Under the pieces are notes generated by a model. The model worked only from the letters and a program-made list of their open reading frames with translations. It was not told the DNA's origin and did no database searches. Positions 49,560-63,883 of a DNA stretch of 64,000 bases are shown one piece after another. This DNA comes from Sepiola atlantica (taxonomy: Eukaryota; Mollusca; Cephalopoda; Sepiida; Sepiolidae). A program made the translations under genes and the position numbers. Position 1 is the first letter of the stretch. Every line of letters begins with the position of its first letter. The stretch spans positions 372,001 through 436,000 of the forward strand of contig CAUVYP010000593.1 of NCBI GenBank assembly GCA_963556195.1. The letters are read 5' to 3'.

Positions 49560-51977
49560 TTAGCGCGTTTTAAAGTTGATATCGCTTTTGTTTATAACTT
49601 CCACATTTATTCGAATTGTGCAACGAAACTTTGCACAGATTAGCGGAGTCACATTTTCTACTGAAGTACCAAGTTTCAGAAGTGCAGCTCTTGTACTGCC
49701 GGAGATATGTCGATACAAACTGAATACGCAAAACATCAACAAAATTTAGCGCGTTTGAAAGTTGATATCGCTTTTGTTTATAACTTCCACATTTATTCGA
49801 ATTGTGCAACGAAACTTTGCACAGATTAGCGGAGTCACATTTTCTACTGAAGTACCAAGTTTCAGAAGTGCAGCTCTTGTACTGCCGGAGATATGTCGAT
49901 ACAAACTGAATACGCAAAACATCAACAAAATTAAGCGCGTTTTAAAGTTGATATCGCTTTTGTTTATAACTTCCACATTTATTCGAATTGTGCAACGAAA
50001 CTTTGCACAGATTAGCGGAGTCACATGTTCTACTGAAGTACCAAGTTTCAGAAGTGCAGCTCTTGTACTGCCGGAGATATGTCGATACAAACTGAATACG
50101 GAAAACATCAACAAAATTTAGCGCGTTTTAAAGTTGATATCGCTTTTGTTTATAACTTCCACATTTATTCGAATTGTGCAACGAAACTTTGATGACAGTC
50201 GCGGAGACACATGTTCTACTGATGTACCAAGTTTCAGAAGTGCAGCTCTTGTACTGCCGGAGATATGTCGATACAAACTGAATACGCAAAACATCAACAA
50301 AATTTAGCGCATTTTAAAGTTGATATCGCTTTTGTTTATAACTTCCACATTTATTCGAATTGTGCAACGAAACTTTGCACAGATTAGCGGAGTCACATGT
50401 TCTACTGAAGTACCAAGTTTCAGAAGTGCAGCTCTTGTACTGCCGGAGATATGTCGATACAAACTGAATACGCAAAACATCAACAAAATTTAGCGCGTTT
50501 TAAAGTTGATATCGCTTTTGTTTATAACTTCCACATTTATTCGAATTGTGCAACGAAACTTTGCAGACAGTCGCGGAGTCACATTTTCTACTGAAGTACC
50601 AAGTTTCAGAAGTGCAGCTCTTGTACTGCCGGAGATATGTCGATACAAACTGAATACGCAAAACATCAACAAAATTTAGCGCGTTTTAAAGTTGATATCG
50701 CTTTTGTTTATAACTTCCACATTTATTCGAATTGTGCAACGAAACTTTGCACAGATTAGCGGAGTCACATGTTCTACTGAAGTACCAAGTTTCAGAAGTG
50801 CAGCTCTTGTACTGCCGGAGATATGTCGATACAAACTGAATACGCAAAACATCAACAAAATTTAGCGCGTTTTAAAGTTGATATCGCTTTTGTTTATAAC
50901 TTCCACATTTATTCGAATTGTGCAACGAAACTTTGCACAGATTAGCGGAGTCACATTTTCTACTGAAGTACCAAGTTTCAGAAGTGCAGCTCTTGTACTG
51001 CCGGAGATATGTCGATACAAACTGAATACGCAAAACATCAACAAAATTTAGCGCGTTTGAAAGTTGATATCGCTTTTGTTTATAACTTCCACATTTATTC
51101 GAATTGTGCAACGAAACTTTGCACAGATTAGCGGAGTCACATTTTCTACTGAAGTACCAAGTTTCAGAAGTGCAGCTCTTGTACTGCCGGAGATATGTCG
51201 ATACAAACTGAATACGCAAAACATCAACAAAATTAAGCGCGTTTTAAATTTGATATCGCTTTTGTTTATAACTTCCACATTTATTCGAATTGTGCAACGA
51301 AACTTTGCACAGATTAGCGGAGTCACATGTTCTACTGAAGTACCAAGTTTCAGAAGTGCAGCTCTTGTACTGCCGGAGATATGTCGATACAAACTGAATA
51401 CGCAAAACATCAACAAAATTTAGCGCGTTTTAAAGTTGATATCCCTTTTGTTTATAACTTCCACATTTATTCGAATTGTGCAACGAAACTTTGCAGACAG
51501 TCGCGGAGGCACATGTTCTACTGAAGTACCAAGTTTCAGAAGTGCAGCTCTTGTACTGCCGGAGATATGTCGATACAAACTGAATACGCAAAACATCAAC
51601 AAAATTTAGCGCGTTTTAAAGTTGATATCGCTTTTGTTTATAACTTCCACATTTATTCGAATTGTGCAACGAAACTTTGCACAGATTAGCGGAGTCACAT
51701 TTTCTACTGAAGTACCAAGTTTCAGAAGTGCAGCTCTTGTACTGCCGGAGATATGTCGATACAAACTGAATACGCAAAACATCAACAAAATTTAGCGCGT
51801 TTGAAAGTTGATATCGCTTTTGTTTATAACTTCCACATTTATTCGAATTGTGCAACGAAACTTTGCACAGATTAGCGGAGTCACATTTTTTACTGAAGTA
51901 CCAAGTTTCAGAAGTGCAGCTCTTGTACTGCCAGAGATATGTCGATACAAACTGAATACGCAAAACATCAACAAAAT
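49560..51977. repeat. 13-monomer segment with a distant copy at the right end
   Basis: Order is n-n-a-s-a-t'-a-n-n-a-p-n-n, where t' is B-type box 1 with GTCACATTTTC. Marks are TACGGAAAAC (50100), CTGATGTACC in s and TTTTAAATTTG in the a monomer at 51234. The same order with the same marks appears from 61651 to the right edge. Confidence 0.82.
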
Positions 51978-54900
51978 TTAGCGCGTTTTAAAGTTGATAT
52001 CGCTTTTGTTTATAACTTCCACATCTATTCGAATTGTGCAACGAAACTTTGCACAGATCAGCGGAGTCACATGTTCTACTGAAGTACCAAGTTTCAGAAG
52101 TGCAGCTCTTGTACTGCCGAAGATATGTCGATACAAACTGAATACGCAAAACATCAACAAAATTTAGCGCGTTTTAAAGTTGATATCGCTTTTGTTTATA
52201 ACTTCCACATTTATTCGAATTGTGCAACGAAACTTTGCAGACAGTCGCGGAGACACATGTTCTACTGATGTACCAAGTTTCAGAAGTGCAGCTCTTGTAC
52301 TGCCGGAGATATGTCGATACAAACTGAATACGCAAAACATCAACAAAATTTAGCGCGTTTTAAAGTTGATATCGCTTTTGTTTATAACTTCCACATTTAT
52401 TCGAATTGTGCAACGAAACTTTGCACAGATTAGCGGAGTCACATGTTCTACTGAAGTACCAAGTTTCAGAAGTGCAGCTCTTGTACTGCCGGAGATATGT
52501 CGATACAAACTGAATACGCAAAACATCAACAAAATTTAGCGCGTTTTAAAGTTGATATCGCTTTTGTTTATAACTTCCACATTTATTCGAATTGTGCAAC
52601 GAAACTTTGCACAGATTAGCGGAGTCACATTTTCTACTGAAGTACCAAGTTTCAGAAGTGCAGCTCTTGTACTGCCGGAGATATGTCGATACAAACTGAA
52701 TACGCAAAACATCAACAAAATTTAGCGCGTTTGAAAGTTGATATCGCTTTTGTTTATAACTTCCACATTTATTCGAATTGTGCAACGAAACTTTGCACAG
52801 ATTAGCGGAGTCACATTTTCTACTGAAGTACCAAGTTTCAGAAGTGCAGCTCTTGTACTGCCGGAGATATGTCGATACAAACTGAATATGCAAAACATCA
52901 ACAAAATTAAGCGCGTTTTAAAGTTGATATCGCTTTTGTTTATAACTTCCACATTTATTCGAATTGTGCAACGAAACTTTGCAGACAGTCGCGGAGGCAC
53001 ATGTTCTACTGAAGTACCAAGTTTCAGAAGTGCAGCTCTTGTACTGCCGGAGATATGTCGATACAAACTGAATACGCAAAACATCAACAAAATTTAGCGC
53101 GTTTTAAAGTTGATATCGCTTTTGTTTATAACTTCCACATTTATTCGAATTGTGCAACGAAACTTTGCACAGATTAGCGGAGTCACATTTTCTACTGAAG
53201 TACCAAGTTTCAGAAGTGCAGCTCTTGTACTGCCCGAGATATGTCGATACAAACTGAATACGCAAAACATCAACAAAATTTAGCGCGTTTGAAAGTTGAT
53301 ATCGCTTTTGTTTATAACTTCCACATTTATTCGAATTGTGCAACGAAACTTTGCACAGATTAGCGGAGTCACATTTTCTACTGAAGTACCAAGTTTCAGA
53401 AGTGCAGCTCTTGTACTGCCGGAGATATGTCGATACAAACTGAACACGCAAAACATCAACAAAATTAAGCGCGTTTTAAAGTTGATATCGCTTTTGTTTA
53501 TAACTTCCACATTTATTCGAATTGTGCAACGAAACTTTGCACAGATTAGCGGAGTCACATGTTCTACTGAAGTGCCAAGTTTCAGAAGTGCAGCTCTTGT
53601 ACTGCCGGAGATATGTCGATACAAACTGAATACGGAAAACATCAACAAAATTTAGCGCGTTTTAAAGTTGATATCGCTTTTGTTTATAACTTCCACATTT
53701 ATTCGAATTGTGCAACGAAACTTTGCAGACAGTCGCGGAGACACATGTTCTACTGATGTACCAAGTTTCAGAAGTGCAGCTCTTGTACTGCCGGAGATAT
53801 GTCGATACAAACTGAATACGCAAAACATCAACAAAATTTAGCGCATTTTAAAGTTGAATATCGCTTTTGTTTATAACTTCCACATTTATTCGAATTGTGC
53901 AACGAAACTTTGCACAGATTAGCGGAGTAACATGTTCTACTGAAGTACCAAGTTTCAGAAGTGCAGCTCTTGTACTGCCGGAGATATGTCGATACAAACT
54001 GAATACGCAAAACATCAACAAAATTAAGCGCGTTTTAAAGTTGATATCGCTTTTGTTTATAACTTCCACATTTATTCGAATTGTGCAACGAAACTTTGCA
54101 GACAGTCGCGGAGGCACATGTTCTACTGAAGTACCAAGTTTCAGAAGTGCAGCTCTTGTACTGCCGGAGATATGTCGATACAAACTGAATACGCAAAACA
54201 TCAACAAAATTTAGCGCGTTTTAAAGTTGATATCGCTTTTGTTTATAACTTCCACATTTATTCGAATTGTGCAACGAAACTTTGCACAGATTAGCGGAGT
54301 CACATTTTCTACTGAAGTACCAAGTTTCAGAAGTGCAGCTCTTGTACTGCCCGAGATATGTCGATACAAACTGAATACGCAAAACATCAACAAAATTTAG
54401 CGCGTTTGAAAGTTGATATCGCTTTTGTTTATAACTTCCACATTTATTCGAATTGTGCAACGAAACTTTGCACAGATTAGCGGAGTCACATTTTCTACTG
54501 AAGTACCAAGTTTCAGAAGTGCAGCTCTTGTACTGCCGGAGATATGTCGATACAAACTGAATACGCAAAACATCAACAAAATTAAGCGCGTTTTAAAGTT
54601 GATATCGCTTTTGTTTATAACTTCCACATTTATTCGAATTGTGCAACGAAACTTTGCACAGATTAGCGGAGTCACATGTTCTACTGAAGTGCCAAGTTTC
54701 AGAAGTGCAGCTCTTGTACTGCCGGAGATATGTCGATACAAACTGAATACGGAAAACATCAACAAAATTTAGCGCGTTTTAAAGTTGATATCGCTTTTGT
54801 TTATAACTTCCACATTTATTCGAATTGTGCAACGAAACTTTGCAGACAGTCGCGGAGACACATGTTCTACTGATGTACCAAGTTTCAGAAGTGCAGCTCT

Positions 54901-56256
54901 TGTACTGCCGGAGATATGTCGATACAAACTGAATACGCAAAACATCAACAAAATTTAGCGCGTTTTAAAGTTGATATCGCTTTTGTTTATAACTTCCACA
55001 TTTATTCGAATTGTGCAACGAAACTTTGCACAGATTAGCGGAGTCACATGTTCTACTGAAGTACCAAGTTTCAGAAGTGCAGCTCTTGTACTGCCGGAGA
55101 TATGTCGATACAAACTGAATACGCAAAACATCAACAAAATTTAGCGCGTTTTAAAGTTGATATCGCTTTTGTTTATAACTTCCACATTTATTCGAATTGT
55201 GCAACGAAACTTTGCACAGATTAGCGGAGTCACATTTTCTACTGAAGTACCAAGTTTCAGAAGTGCAGCTCTTGTACTGCCGGAGATATGTCGATACAAA
55301 CTGAATACGCAAAACATCAACAAAATTTAGCGCGTTTGAAAGTTGATATCGCTTTTGTTTATAACTTCCACATTTATTCGAATTGTGCAACGAAACTTTG
55401 CACAGATTAGCGGAGTCACATTTTCTACTGAAGTACCAAGTTTCAGAAGTGCAGCTCTTGTACTGCCGGAGATATGTCAATACAAACTGAATACGCAAAA
55501 CATCAACAAAATTTAGCGCGTTTGAAAGTTGATATCGCTTTTGTTTATAACTTCCACATTTATTCGAATTGTGCAACGAAACTTTGCACAGATTAGCGGA
55601 GTCACATTTTCTACTGAAGTACCAAGTTTCAGAAGTGCAGCTCTTGTACTGCCGGAGATATGTCGATACAAACTGAATACGCAAAACATCAACAAAATTT
55701 AGCGCGTTTTAAAGTTGATATCGCTTTTGTTTATAACTTCCACATTTATTCGAATTGTGCAACGAAACTTTGCACAGATTAGCGGAGTCACATGTTCTAC
55801 TGAAGTACCAAGTTTCAGAAGTGCAGCTCTTGTACTGCCGGAGATATGTCGATACAAACTGAATACGCAAAACATCAACAAAATTTAGCGCGTTTTAAAG
55901 TTGATATCGCTTTTGTTTATAACTTCCACATTTATTCGAATTGTGCAACGAAACTTTGCACAGATTAGCGGAGTCACATTTTCTACTGAAGTACCAAGTT
56001 TCAGAAGTGCAGCTCTTGTACTGCCGGAGATATGTCGATACAAACTGAATACGCAAAACATCAACAAAATTTAGCGCGTTTTAAAGTTGATATCGCTTTT
56101 GTTTATAACTTCCACATTTATTCGAATTGTGCAACGAAACTTTGCACAGATTAGCGGAGTCACATGTTCTACTGAAGTACCAAGTTTCAGAAGTGCAGCT
56201 CTTGTACTGCCGGAGATATGTCGATACAAACTGAATACGCAAAACATCAACAAAAT
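51978..56256. repeat. Irregular 4-mer and 5-mer HOR zone
   Basis: Order is a-s-a-n-n-p-n-n-a-s-a-p-n-n-a-s-a-n-n-n-a-n-a. The module n-n-a-s-a occurs at 53094 and again at 54211, 1,117 bp apart because the first includes a 1-bp insertion. Both carry CTGCCCGAG and TACGGAAAAC, so they form a local tandem duplication. The n monomer at 55327 has GTCAATAC. Confidence 0.8.
53856..53859. other. 1-bp A insertion, first copy
   Basis: GTTGATATCGC reads GTTGAATATCGC, giving a 187-bp monomer (53838-54024) and destroying its EcoRV site. The head is GCGCATTTTAAAG. The same pair of changes recurs 8,557 bp downstream. Confidence 0.93.
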
Positions 56257-59200
56257 TTAGCGCGTTTTAAAGTTGATATCGCTTTTGTTTATAACTTCCA
56301 CATTTATTCGAATTGTGCAACGAAACTTTGCAGACAGTCGCGGAGACACATGTTCTACTGATGTACCAAGTTTCAGAAGTGCAGCTCTTGTACTGCCGGA
56401 GATATGTCGATACAAACTGAATACGCAAAACATCAACAAAATTTAGCGCGTTTTAAAGTTGATATCGCTTTTGTTTATAACTTCCACATTTATTCGAATT
56501 GTGCAACGAAACTTTGCACAGATTAGCGGAGTCACATGTTCTACTGAAGTACCAAGTTTCAGAAGTGCAGCTCTTGTACTGCCGGAGATATGTCGATACA
56601 AACTGAATACGCAAAACATCAACAAAATTTAGCGCGTTTTAAAGTGTATATCGCTTTTGTTTATAACTTCCACATTTATTCGAATTGTGCAACGAAACTT
56701 TGCAGACAGTCGCGGAGGCACATTTTCTACTGAAGTACCAAGTTTCAGAAGTGCAGCTCTTGTACTGCCGGAGATATGTCGATACAAACTGAATACGCAA
56801 AACATCAACAAAATTTAGCGCGTTTTAAAGTTGATATCGCTTTTGTTTATAACTTCCACATTTATTCGAATTGTGCAACGAAACTTTGCACAGATTAGCG
56901 GAGTCACATGTTCTACTGAAGTACCAAGTTTCAGAAGTGCAGCTCTTGTACTGCCGGAGATATGTCGATACAAACTGAATACGCAAAACATCAACAACAT
57001 TTAGCGCGTTTTAAAGTTGATATCGCTTTTGTTTATAACTTCCACATTTATTCGAATTGTGCAACGAAACTTTGCAGACAGTCGCGGAGGCACATGTTCT
57101 ACTGAAGTACCAAGTTTCAGAAGTGCAGCTCTTGTACTGCCGGAGATATGTCGATACAAACTGAATACGACAAACATCAACAAAATTTAGCGCGTTTTAA
57201 AGTTGATATCGCTTTTGTTTATAACTTCCACATTTATTCGAATTGTGCAACGAAACTTTGCACAGATTAGCGGAGTCACATTTTCTACTGAAGTACCAAG
57301 TTTCAGAAGTGCAGCTCTTGTACTGCCGGAGATATGTCGATACAAACTGAATACGCAAAACATCAACAAAATTTAGCGCGTTTGAAAGTTGATATCGCTT
57401 TTGTTTATAACTTCCACATTTATTCGAATTGTGCAACGAAACTTTGCACAGATTAGCGGAGTCACATTTTCTACTGAAGTACCAAGTTTCAGAAGTGCAG
57501 CTCTTGTACTGCCGGAGATATGTCGATACAAACTGAATACGCAAAACATCAACAAAATTTAGCGCGTTTTAAAGTTGATATCGCTTTTGTTTATAACTTC
57601 CACATTTATTCGAATTGTGCAACGAAACTTTGCACAGATTAGCGGAGTAACATGTTCTACTGAAGTACCAAGTTTCAGAAGTGCAGCTCTTGTACTGCCG
57701 GAGATATGTCGATACAAACTGAATACGCAAAACATCAACAAAATTTAGCGCGTTTTAAAGTTGATATCGCTTTTGTTTATAACTTCCACATTTATTCGAA
57801 TTGTGCAACGAAACTTTGCAGACAGTCGCGGAGGCACATGTTCTACTGAAGTACCAAGTTTCAGAAGTGCAGCTCTTGTACTGCCGGAGATATGTCGATA
57901 CAAACTGAATACGCAAAACATCAACAAAATTTAGCGCGTTTTAAAGTTGATATCGCTTTTGTTTATAACTTCCACATTTATTCGAATTGTGCAACGAAAC
58001 TTTGCACAGATTAGCGGAGTCACATTTTCTACTGAAGTACCAAGTTTCAGAAGTGCAGCTCTTGTACTGCCGGAGATATGTCGATACAAACTGAATACGC
58101 AAAACATCAACAAAATTTAGCGCGTTTGAAAGTTGATATCGCTTTTGTTTATAACTTCCACATTTATTCGAATTGTGCAACGAAACTTTGCACAGATTAG
58201 CGGAGTCACATTTTCTACTGAAGTACCAAGTTTCAGAAGTGCAGCTCTTGTACTGCCGGAGATATGTCGATACAAACTGAATACGCAAAACATCAACAAA
58301 ATTAAGCGCGTTTTAAAGTTGATATCGCTTTTGTTTATAACTTCCACATTTATTCGAATTGTGCAACGAAACTTTGCAGACAGTCGCGGAGGCACATGTT
58401 CTACTGAAGTACCAAGTTTCAGAAGTGCAGCTCTTGTACTGCCGGAGATATGTCGATACAAACTGAATACGCAAAACATCAACAAAATTTAGCGCGTTTT
58501 AAAGTTGATATCGCTTTTGTTTATAACTTCCACATTTATTCGAATTGTGCAACGAAACTTTGCACAGATTAGCGGAGTCACATTTTCTACTGAAGTACCA
58601 AGTTTCAGAAGTGCAGCTCTTGTACTGCCGGAGATATGTCGATACAAACTGAATACGCAAAACATCAACAAAATTAAGCGCGTTTTAAATTTGATATCGC
58701 TTTTGTTTATAACTTCCACATTTATTCGAATTGTGCAACGAAACTTTGCACAGATTAGCGGAGTCACATGTTCTACTGAAGTGCCAAGTTTCAGAAGTGC
58801 AGCTCTTGTACTGCCGGAGATATGTCGATACAAACTGAATACGGAAAACATCAACAAAATTTAGCGCGTTTTAAAGTTGATATCGCTTTTGTTTATAACT
58901 TCCACATTTATTCGAATTGTGCAACGAAACTTTGCAGACAGTCGCGGAGACACATGTTCTACTGATGTACCAAGTTTCAGAAGTGCAGCTCTTGTACTGC
59001 CGGAGATATGTCGATACAAACTGAATACGCAAAACATCAACAAAATTTAGCGCGTTTTAAAGTTGATATCGCTTTTGTTTATAACTTCCACATTTATTCG
59101 AATTGTGCAACGAAACTTTGCACAGATTAGCGGAGTCACATTTTCTACTGAAGTACCAAGTTTCAGAAGTGCAGCTCTTGTACTGCCGGAGATATGTCGA

Positions 59201-61650
59201 TACAAACTGAATACGCAAAACATCAACAAAATTAAGCGCGTTTTAAATTTGATATCGCTTTTGTTTATAACTTCCACATTTATTCGAATTGTGCAACGAA
59301 ACTTTGCACAGATTAGCGGAGTCACATGTTCTACTGAAGTACCAAGTTTCAGAAGTGCAGCTCTTGTACTGCCGGAGATATGTCGATACAAACTGAATAC
59401 GCAAAACATCAACAAAATTTAGCGCGTTTTAAAGTTGATATCGCTTTTGTTTATAACTTCCACATTTATTCGAATTGTGCAACGAAACTTTGCAGACAGT
59501 CGCGGAGGCACATGTTCTACTGAAGTACCAAGTTTCAGAAGTGCAGCTCTTGTACTGCCGGAGATATGTCGATACAAACTGAATACGCAAAACATCAACA
59601 AAATTTAGCGCGTTTTAAAGTTGATATCGCTTTTGTTTATAACTTCCACATTTATTCGAATTGTGCAACGAAACTTTGCACAGATTAGCGGAGTCACATT
59701 TTCTACTGAAGTACCAAGTTTCAGAAGTGCAGCTCTTGTACTGCCGGAGATATGTCGATACAAACTGAATACGCAAAACATCAACAAAATTTAGCGCGTT
59801 TGAAAGTTGATATCGCTTTTGTTTATAACTTCCACATTTATTCGAATTGTGCAACGAAACTTTGCACAGATTAGCTGAGTCACATTTTCTACTGAAGTAC
59901 CAAGTTTCAGAAGTGCAGCTCTTGTACTGCCGGAGATATGTCGATACAAACTGAATACGCAAAACATCAACAAAATTTAGCGCGTTTTAAAGTTGATATC
60001 GCTTTTGTTTATAACTTCCACATTTATTCGAATTGTGCAACGAAACTTTGCACAGATTAGCGGAGTCACATGTTCTACTGAAGTACCAAGTTTCAGAAGT
60101 GCAGCTCTTGTACTGCCGGAGATATGTCGATACAAACTGAATACGCAAAACATCAACAAAATTTAGCGCGTTTTAAAGTTGATATCGCTTTTGTTTATAA
60201 CTTCCACATTTATTCGAATTGTGCAACGAAACTTTGCAGACAGTCGCGGAGACACATGTTCTACTGATGTACCAAGTTTCAGAAGTGCAGCTCTTGTACT
60301 GCCGGAGATATGTCGATACAAACTGAATACGCAAAACATCAACAAAATTTAGCATGTTTTAAAGTTGATATCGCTTTTGTTTATAACTTCCACATTTATT
60401 CGAATTGTGCAACGAAACTTTGCACAGATTAGCGGAGTCACATGTTCTACTGAAGTACCAAGTTTCAGAAGTGCAGCTCTTGTACTGCCGGAGATATGTC
60501 GATACAAACTGAATACGCAAAACATCAACAAAATTTAGCGCGTTTTAAAGTTGATATCGCTTTTGTTTATAACTTCCACATTTATTCGAATTGTGCAACG
60601 AAACTTTGCAGACAGTCGCGGAGGCACATTTTCTACTGAAGTACCAAGTTTCAGAAGTGCAGCTCTTGTACTGCCGAAGATATGTCGATACAAACTGAAT
60701 ACGCAAAACATCAACAAAATTTAGCGCGTTTTAAAGTTGATATCGCTTTTGTTTATAACTTCCACATTTATTCGAATTGTGCAACGAAACTTTGCACAGA
60801 TTAGCGGAGTCACATGTTCTACTGAAGTACCAAGTTTCAGAAGTGCAGCTCTTGTACTGTCGGAGATATGTCGATACAAACTGAATACGCAAAACATCAA
60901 CAAAATTTAGCGCGTTTTAAAGTTGATATCGCTTTTGTTTATAACTTCCACATTTATTCGAATTGTGCAACGAAACTTTGCAGACAGTCGCGGAGGCACA
61001 TGTTCTACTGAAGTACCAAGTTTCAGAAGTGCAGCTCTTGTACTGCCGGAGATATGTCGATACAAACTGAATACGCAAAACATCAACAAAATTTAGCGCG
61101 TTTTAAAGTTGATATCGCTTTTGTTTATAACTTCCACATTTATTCGAATTGTGCAACGAAACTTTGCACAGATTAGCGGAGTCACATTTTCTACTGAAGT
61201 ACCAAGTTTCAGAAGTGCAGCTCTTGTACTGCCGGAGATATGTCGATACAAACTGAATACGCAAAACATCAACAAAATTTAGCGCGTTTGAAAGTTGATA
61301 TCGCTTTTGTTTATAACTTCCACATTTATTCGAATTGTGCAACGAAACTTTGCACAGATTAGCGGAGTCACATTTTCTACTGAAGTACCAAGTTTCAGAA
61401 GTGCAGCTCTTGTACTGCCGGAGATATGTCGATACAAACTGAATACGCAAAACATCAACAAAATTAAGCGCGTTTTAAAGTTGATATCGCTTTTGTTTAT
61501 AACTTCCACATTTATTCGAATTGTGCAACGAAACTTTGCAGACAGTCGCGGAGGCACATGTTCTACTGAAGTACCAAGTTTCAGAAGTGCAGCTCTTGTA
61601 CTGCCGGAGATATGTCGATACAAACTGAATACGCAAAACATCAACAAAAT
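56257..61650. repeat. 8-mer HOR zone s-a-q-a-p-n-n-a and variants
   Basis: s-a-q-a-p-n-n opens at 56257 and again at 60163, 3,906 bp (21 monomers) apart. Between them lie p-n-n-p-n-a-s and n-a-p-n-n-a. The monomers at 58489 and 59047 each pair an n body with a following TTAAGCGCG monomer but lack the usual GCGTTTGAAAG monomer between, consistent with single-monomer loss. Confidence 0.8.
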
Positions 61651-63883
61651 TTAGCGCGTTTTAAAGTTGATATCGCTTTTGTTTATAACTTCCACATTTA
61701 TTCGAATTGTGCAACGAAACTTTGCACAGATTAGCGGAGTCACATTTTCTACTGAAGTACCAAGTTTCAGAAGTGCAGCTCTTGTACTGCCGGAGATATG
61801 TCGATACAAACTGAATACGCAAAACATCAACAAAATTTAGCGCGTTTGAAAGTTGATATCGCTTTTGTTTATAACTTCCACATTTATTCGAATTGTGCAA
61901 CGAAACTTTGCACAGATTAGCGGAGTCACATTTTCTACTGAAGTACCAAGTTTCAGAAGTGCAGCTCTTGTACTGCCGGATATATGTCGATACAAACTGA
62001 ATACGCAAAACATCAACAAAATTAAGCGCGTTTTAAAGTTGATATCGCTTTTGTTTATAACTTCCACATTTATTCGAATTGTGCAACGAAACTTTGCACA
62101 GATTAGCGGAGTCACATGTTCTACTGAAGTGCCAAGTTTCAGAAGTGCAGCTCTTGTACTGCCGGAGATATGTCGATACAAACTGAATACGGAAAACATC
62201 AACAAAATTTAGCGCGTTTTAAAGTTGATATCGCTTTTGTTTATAACTTCCACATTTATTCGAATTGTGCAACGAAACTTTGCAGACAGTCGCGGAGACA
62301 CATGTTCTACTGATGTACCAAGTTTCAGAAGTGCAGCTCTTGTACTGCCGGAGATATGTCGATACAAACTGAATACGCAAAACATCAACAAAATTTAGCG
62401 CATTTTAAAGTTGAATATCGCTTTTGTTTATAACTTCCACATTTATTCGAATTGTGCAACGAAACTTTGCACAGATTAGCGGAGTCACATGTTCTACTGA
62501 AGTACCAAGTTTCAGAAGTGCAGCTCTTGTACTGCCGGAGATATGTCGATACAAACTGAATACGCAAAACATCAACAAAATTTAGCGCGTTTTAAAGTTG
62601 ATATCGCTTTTGTTTATAACTTCCACATTTATTCGAATTGTGCAACGAAACTTTGCAGACAGTCGCGGAGTCACATTTTCTGCTGAAGTACCAAGTTTCA
62701 GAAGTGCAGCTCTTGTACTGCCGGAGATATGTCGATACAAACTGAATACGCAAAACATCAACAAAATTTAGCGCGTTTTAAAGTTGATATCGCTTTTGTT
62801 TATAACTTCCACATTTATTCGAATTGTGCAACGAAACTTTGCACAGATTAGCGGAGTCACATGTTCTACTGAAGTACCAAGTTTCAGAAGTGCAGCTCTT
62901 GTACTGCCGGAGATATGTCGATACAAACTGAATACGCAAAACATCAACAAAATTTAGCGCGTTTTAAAGTTGATATCGCTTTTGTTTATAACTTCCACAT
63001 TTATTCGAATTGTGCAACGAAACTTTGCACAGATTAGCGGAGTCACATTTTCTACTAGCGTACCAAGTTTCAGAAGTGCAGCTCTTGTACTGCCGGAGAT
63101 ATGTCGATACAAACTGAATACGCAAAACATCAACAAAATTTAGCGCGTTTGAAAGTTGATATCGCTTTTGTTTATAACTTCCACATTTATTCGAATTGTG
63201 CAACGAAACTTTGCACAGATTAGCGGAGTCACATTTTCTACTGAAGTACCAAGTTTCAGAAGTGCAGCTCTTGTACTGCCGGAGATATGTCGATACAAAC
63301 TGAATACGCAAAACATCAACAAAATTAAGCGCGTTTTAAATTTGATATCGCTTTTGTTTATAACTTCCACATTTATTCGAATTGTGCAACGAAACTTTGC
63401 ACAGATTAGCGGAGTCACATGTTCTACTGAAGTACCAAGTTTCAGAAGTGCAGCTCTTGTACTGCCGGAGATATGTCGATACAAACTGAATACGCAAAAC
63501 ATCAACAAAATTTAGCGCGTTTTAAAGTTGATATCGCTTTTGTTTATAACTTCCACATTTATTCGAATTGTGCAACGAAACTTTGCAGACAGTCGCGGAG
63601 GCACATGTTCTACTGAAGTACCAAGTTTCAGAAGTGCAGGTCTTGTACTGCCGGAGATATGTCGATACAAACTGAATACGCAAAACATCAACAAAATTTA
63701 GCGCGTTTTAAAGTTGATATCGCTTTTGTTTATAACTTCCACATTTATTCGAATTGTGCAACGAAACTTTGCACAGAATAGCGGAGTCACATTTTCTACT
63801 GAAGTACCAAGTTTCAGAAGTGCAGCTCTTGTACTGCCGGAGATATGTCGATACAAACTGAATACGCAAAACATCGACAAAAT
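61651..63883. repeat. Right-end copy of the 49.6-52.0 kb segment
   Basis: Order is n-n-a-s-a-t'-a-n-n-a-p-n, matching 49560 onward at an offset of about 12,091 bp (12,092 after the 1-bp insertion). Shared marks are TACGGAAAAC (62192), B-type box 1 with GTCACATTTTC (62582) and TTTTAAATTTG (63326). Private marks here include TCTGCTGAAG (62582) and CTACTAGCGTACC (62954). Confidence 0.82.
62413..62416. other. 1-bp A insertion, second copy
   Basis: Same GTTGAATATCGC insertion and GCGCATTTTAAAG head as at 53856, in the 187-bp monomer 62395-62581. Its flanking monomers n-n-a-s also match those at 53094-53837. Confidence 0.93.
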
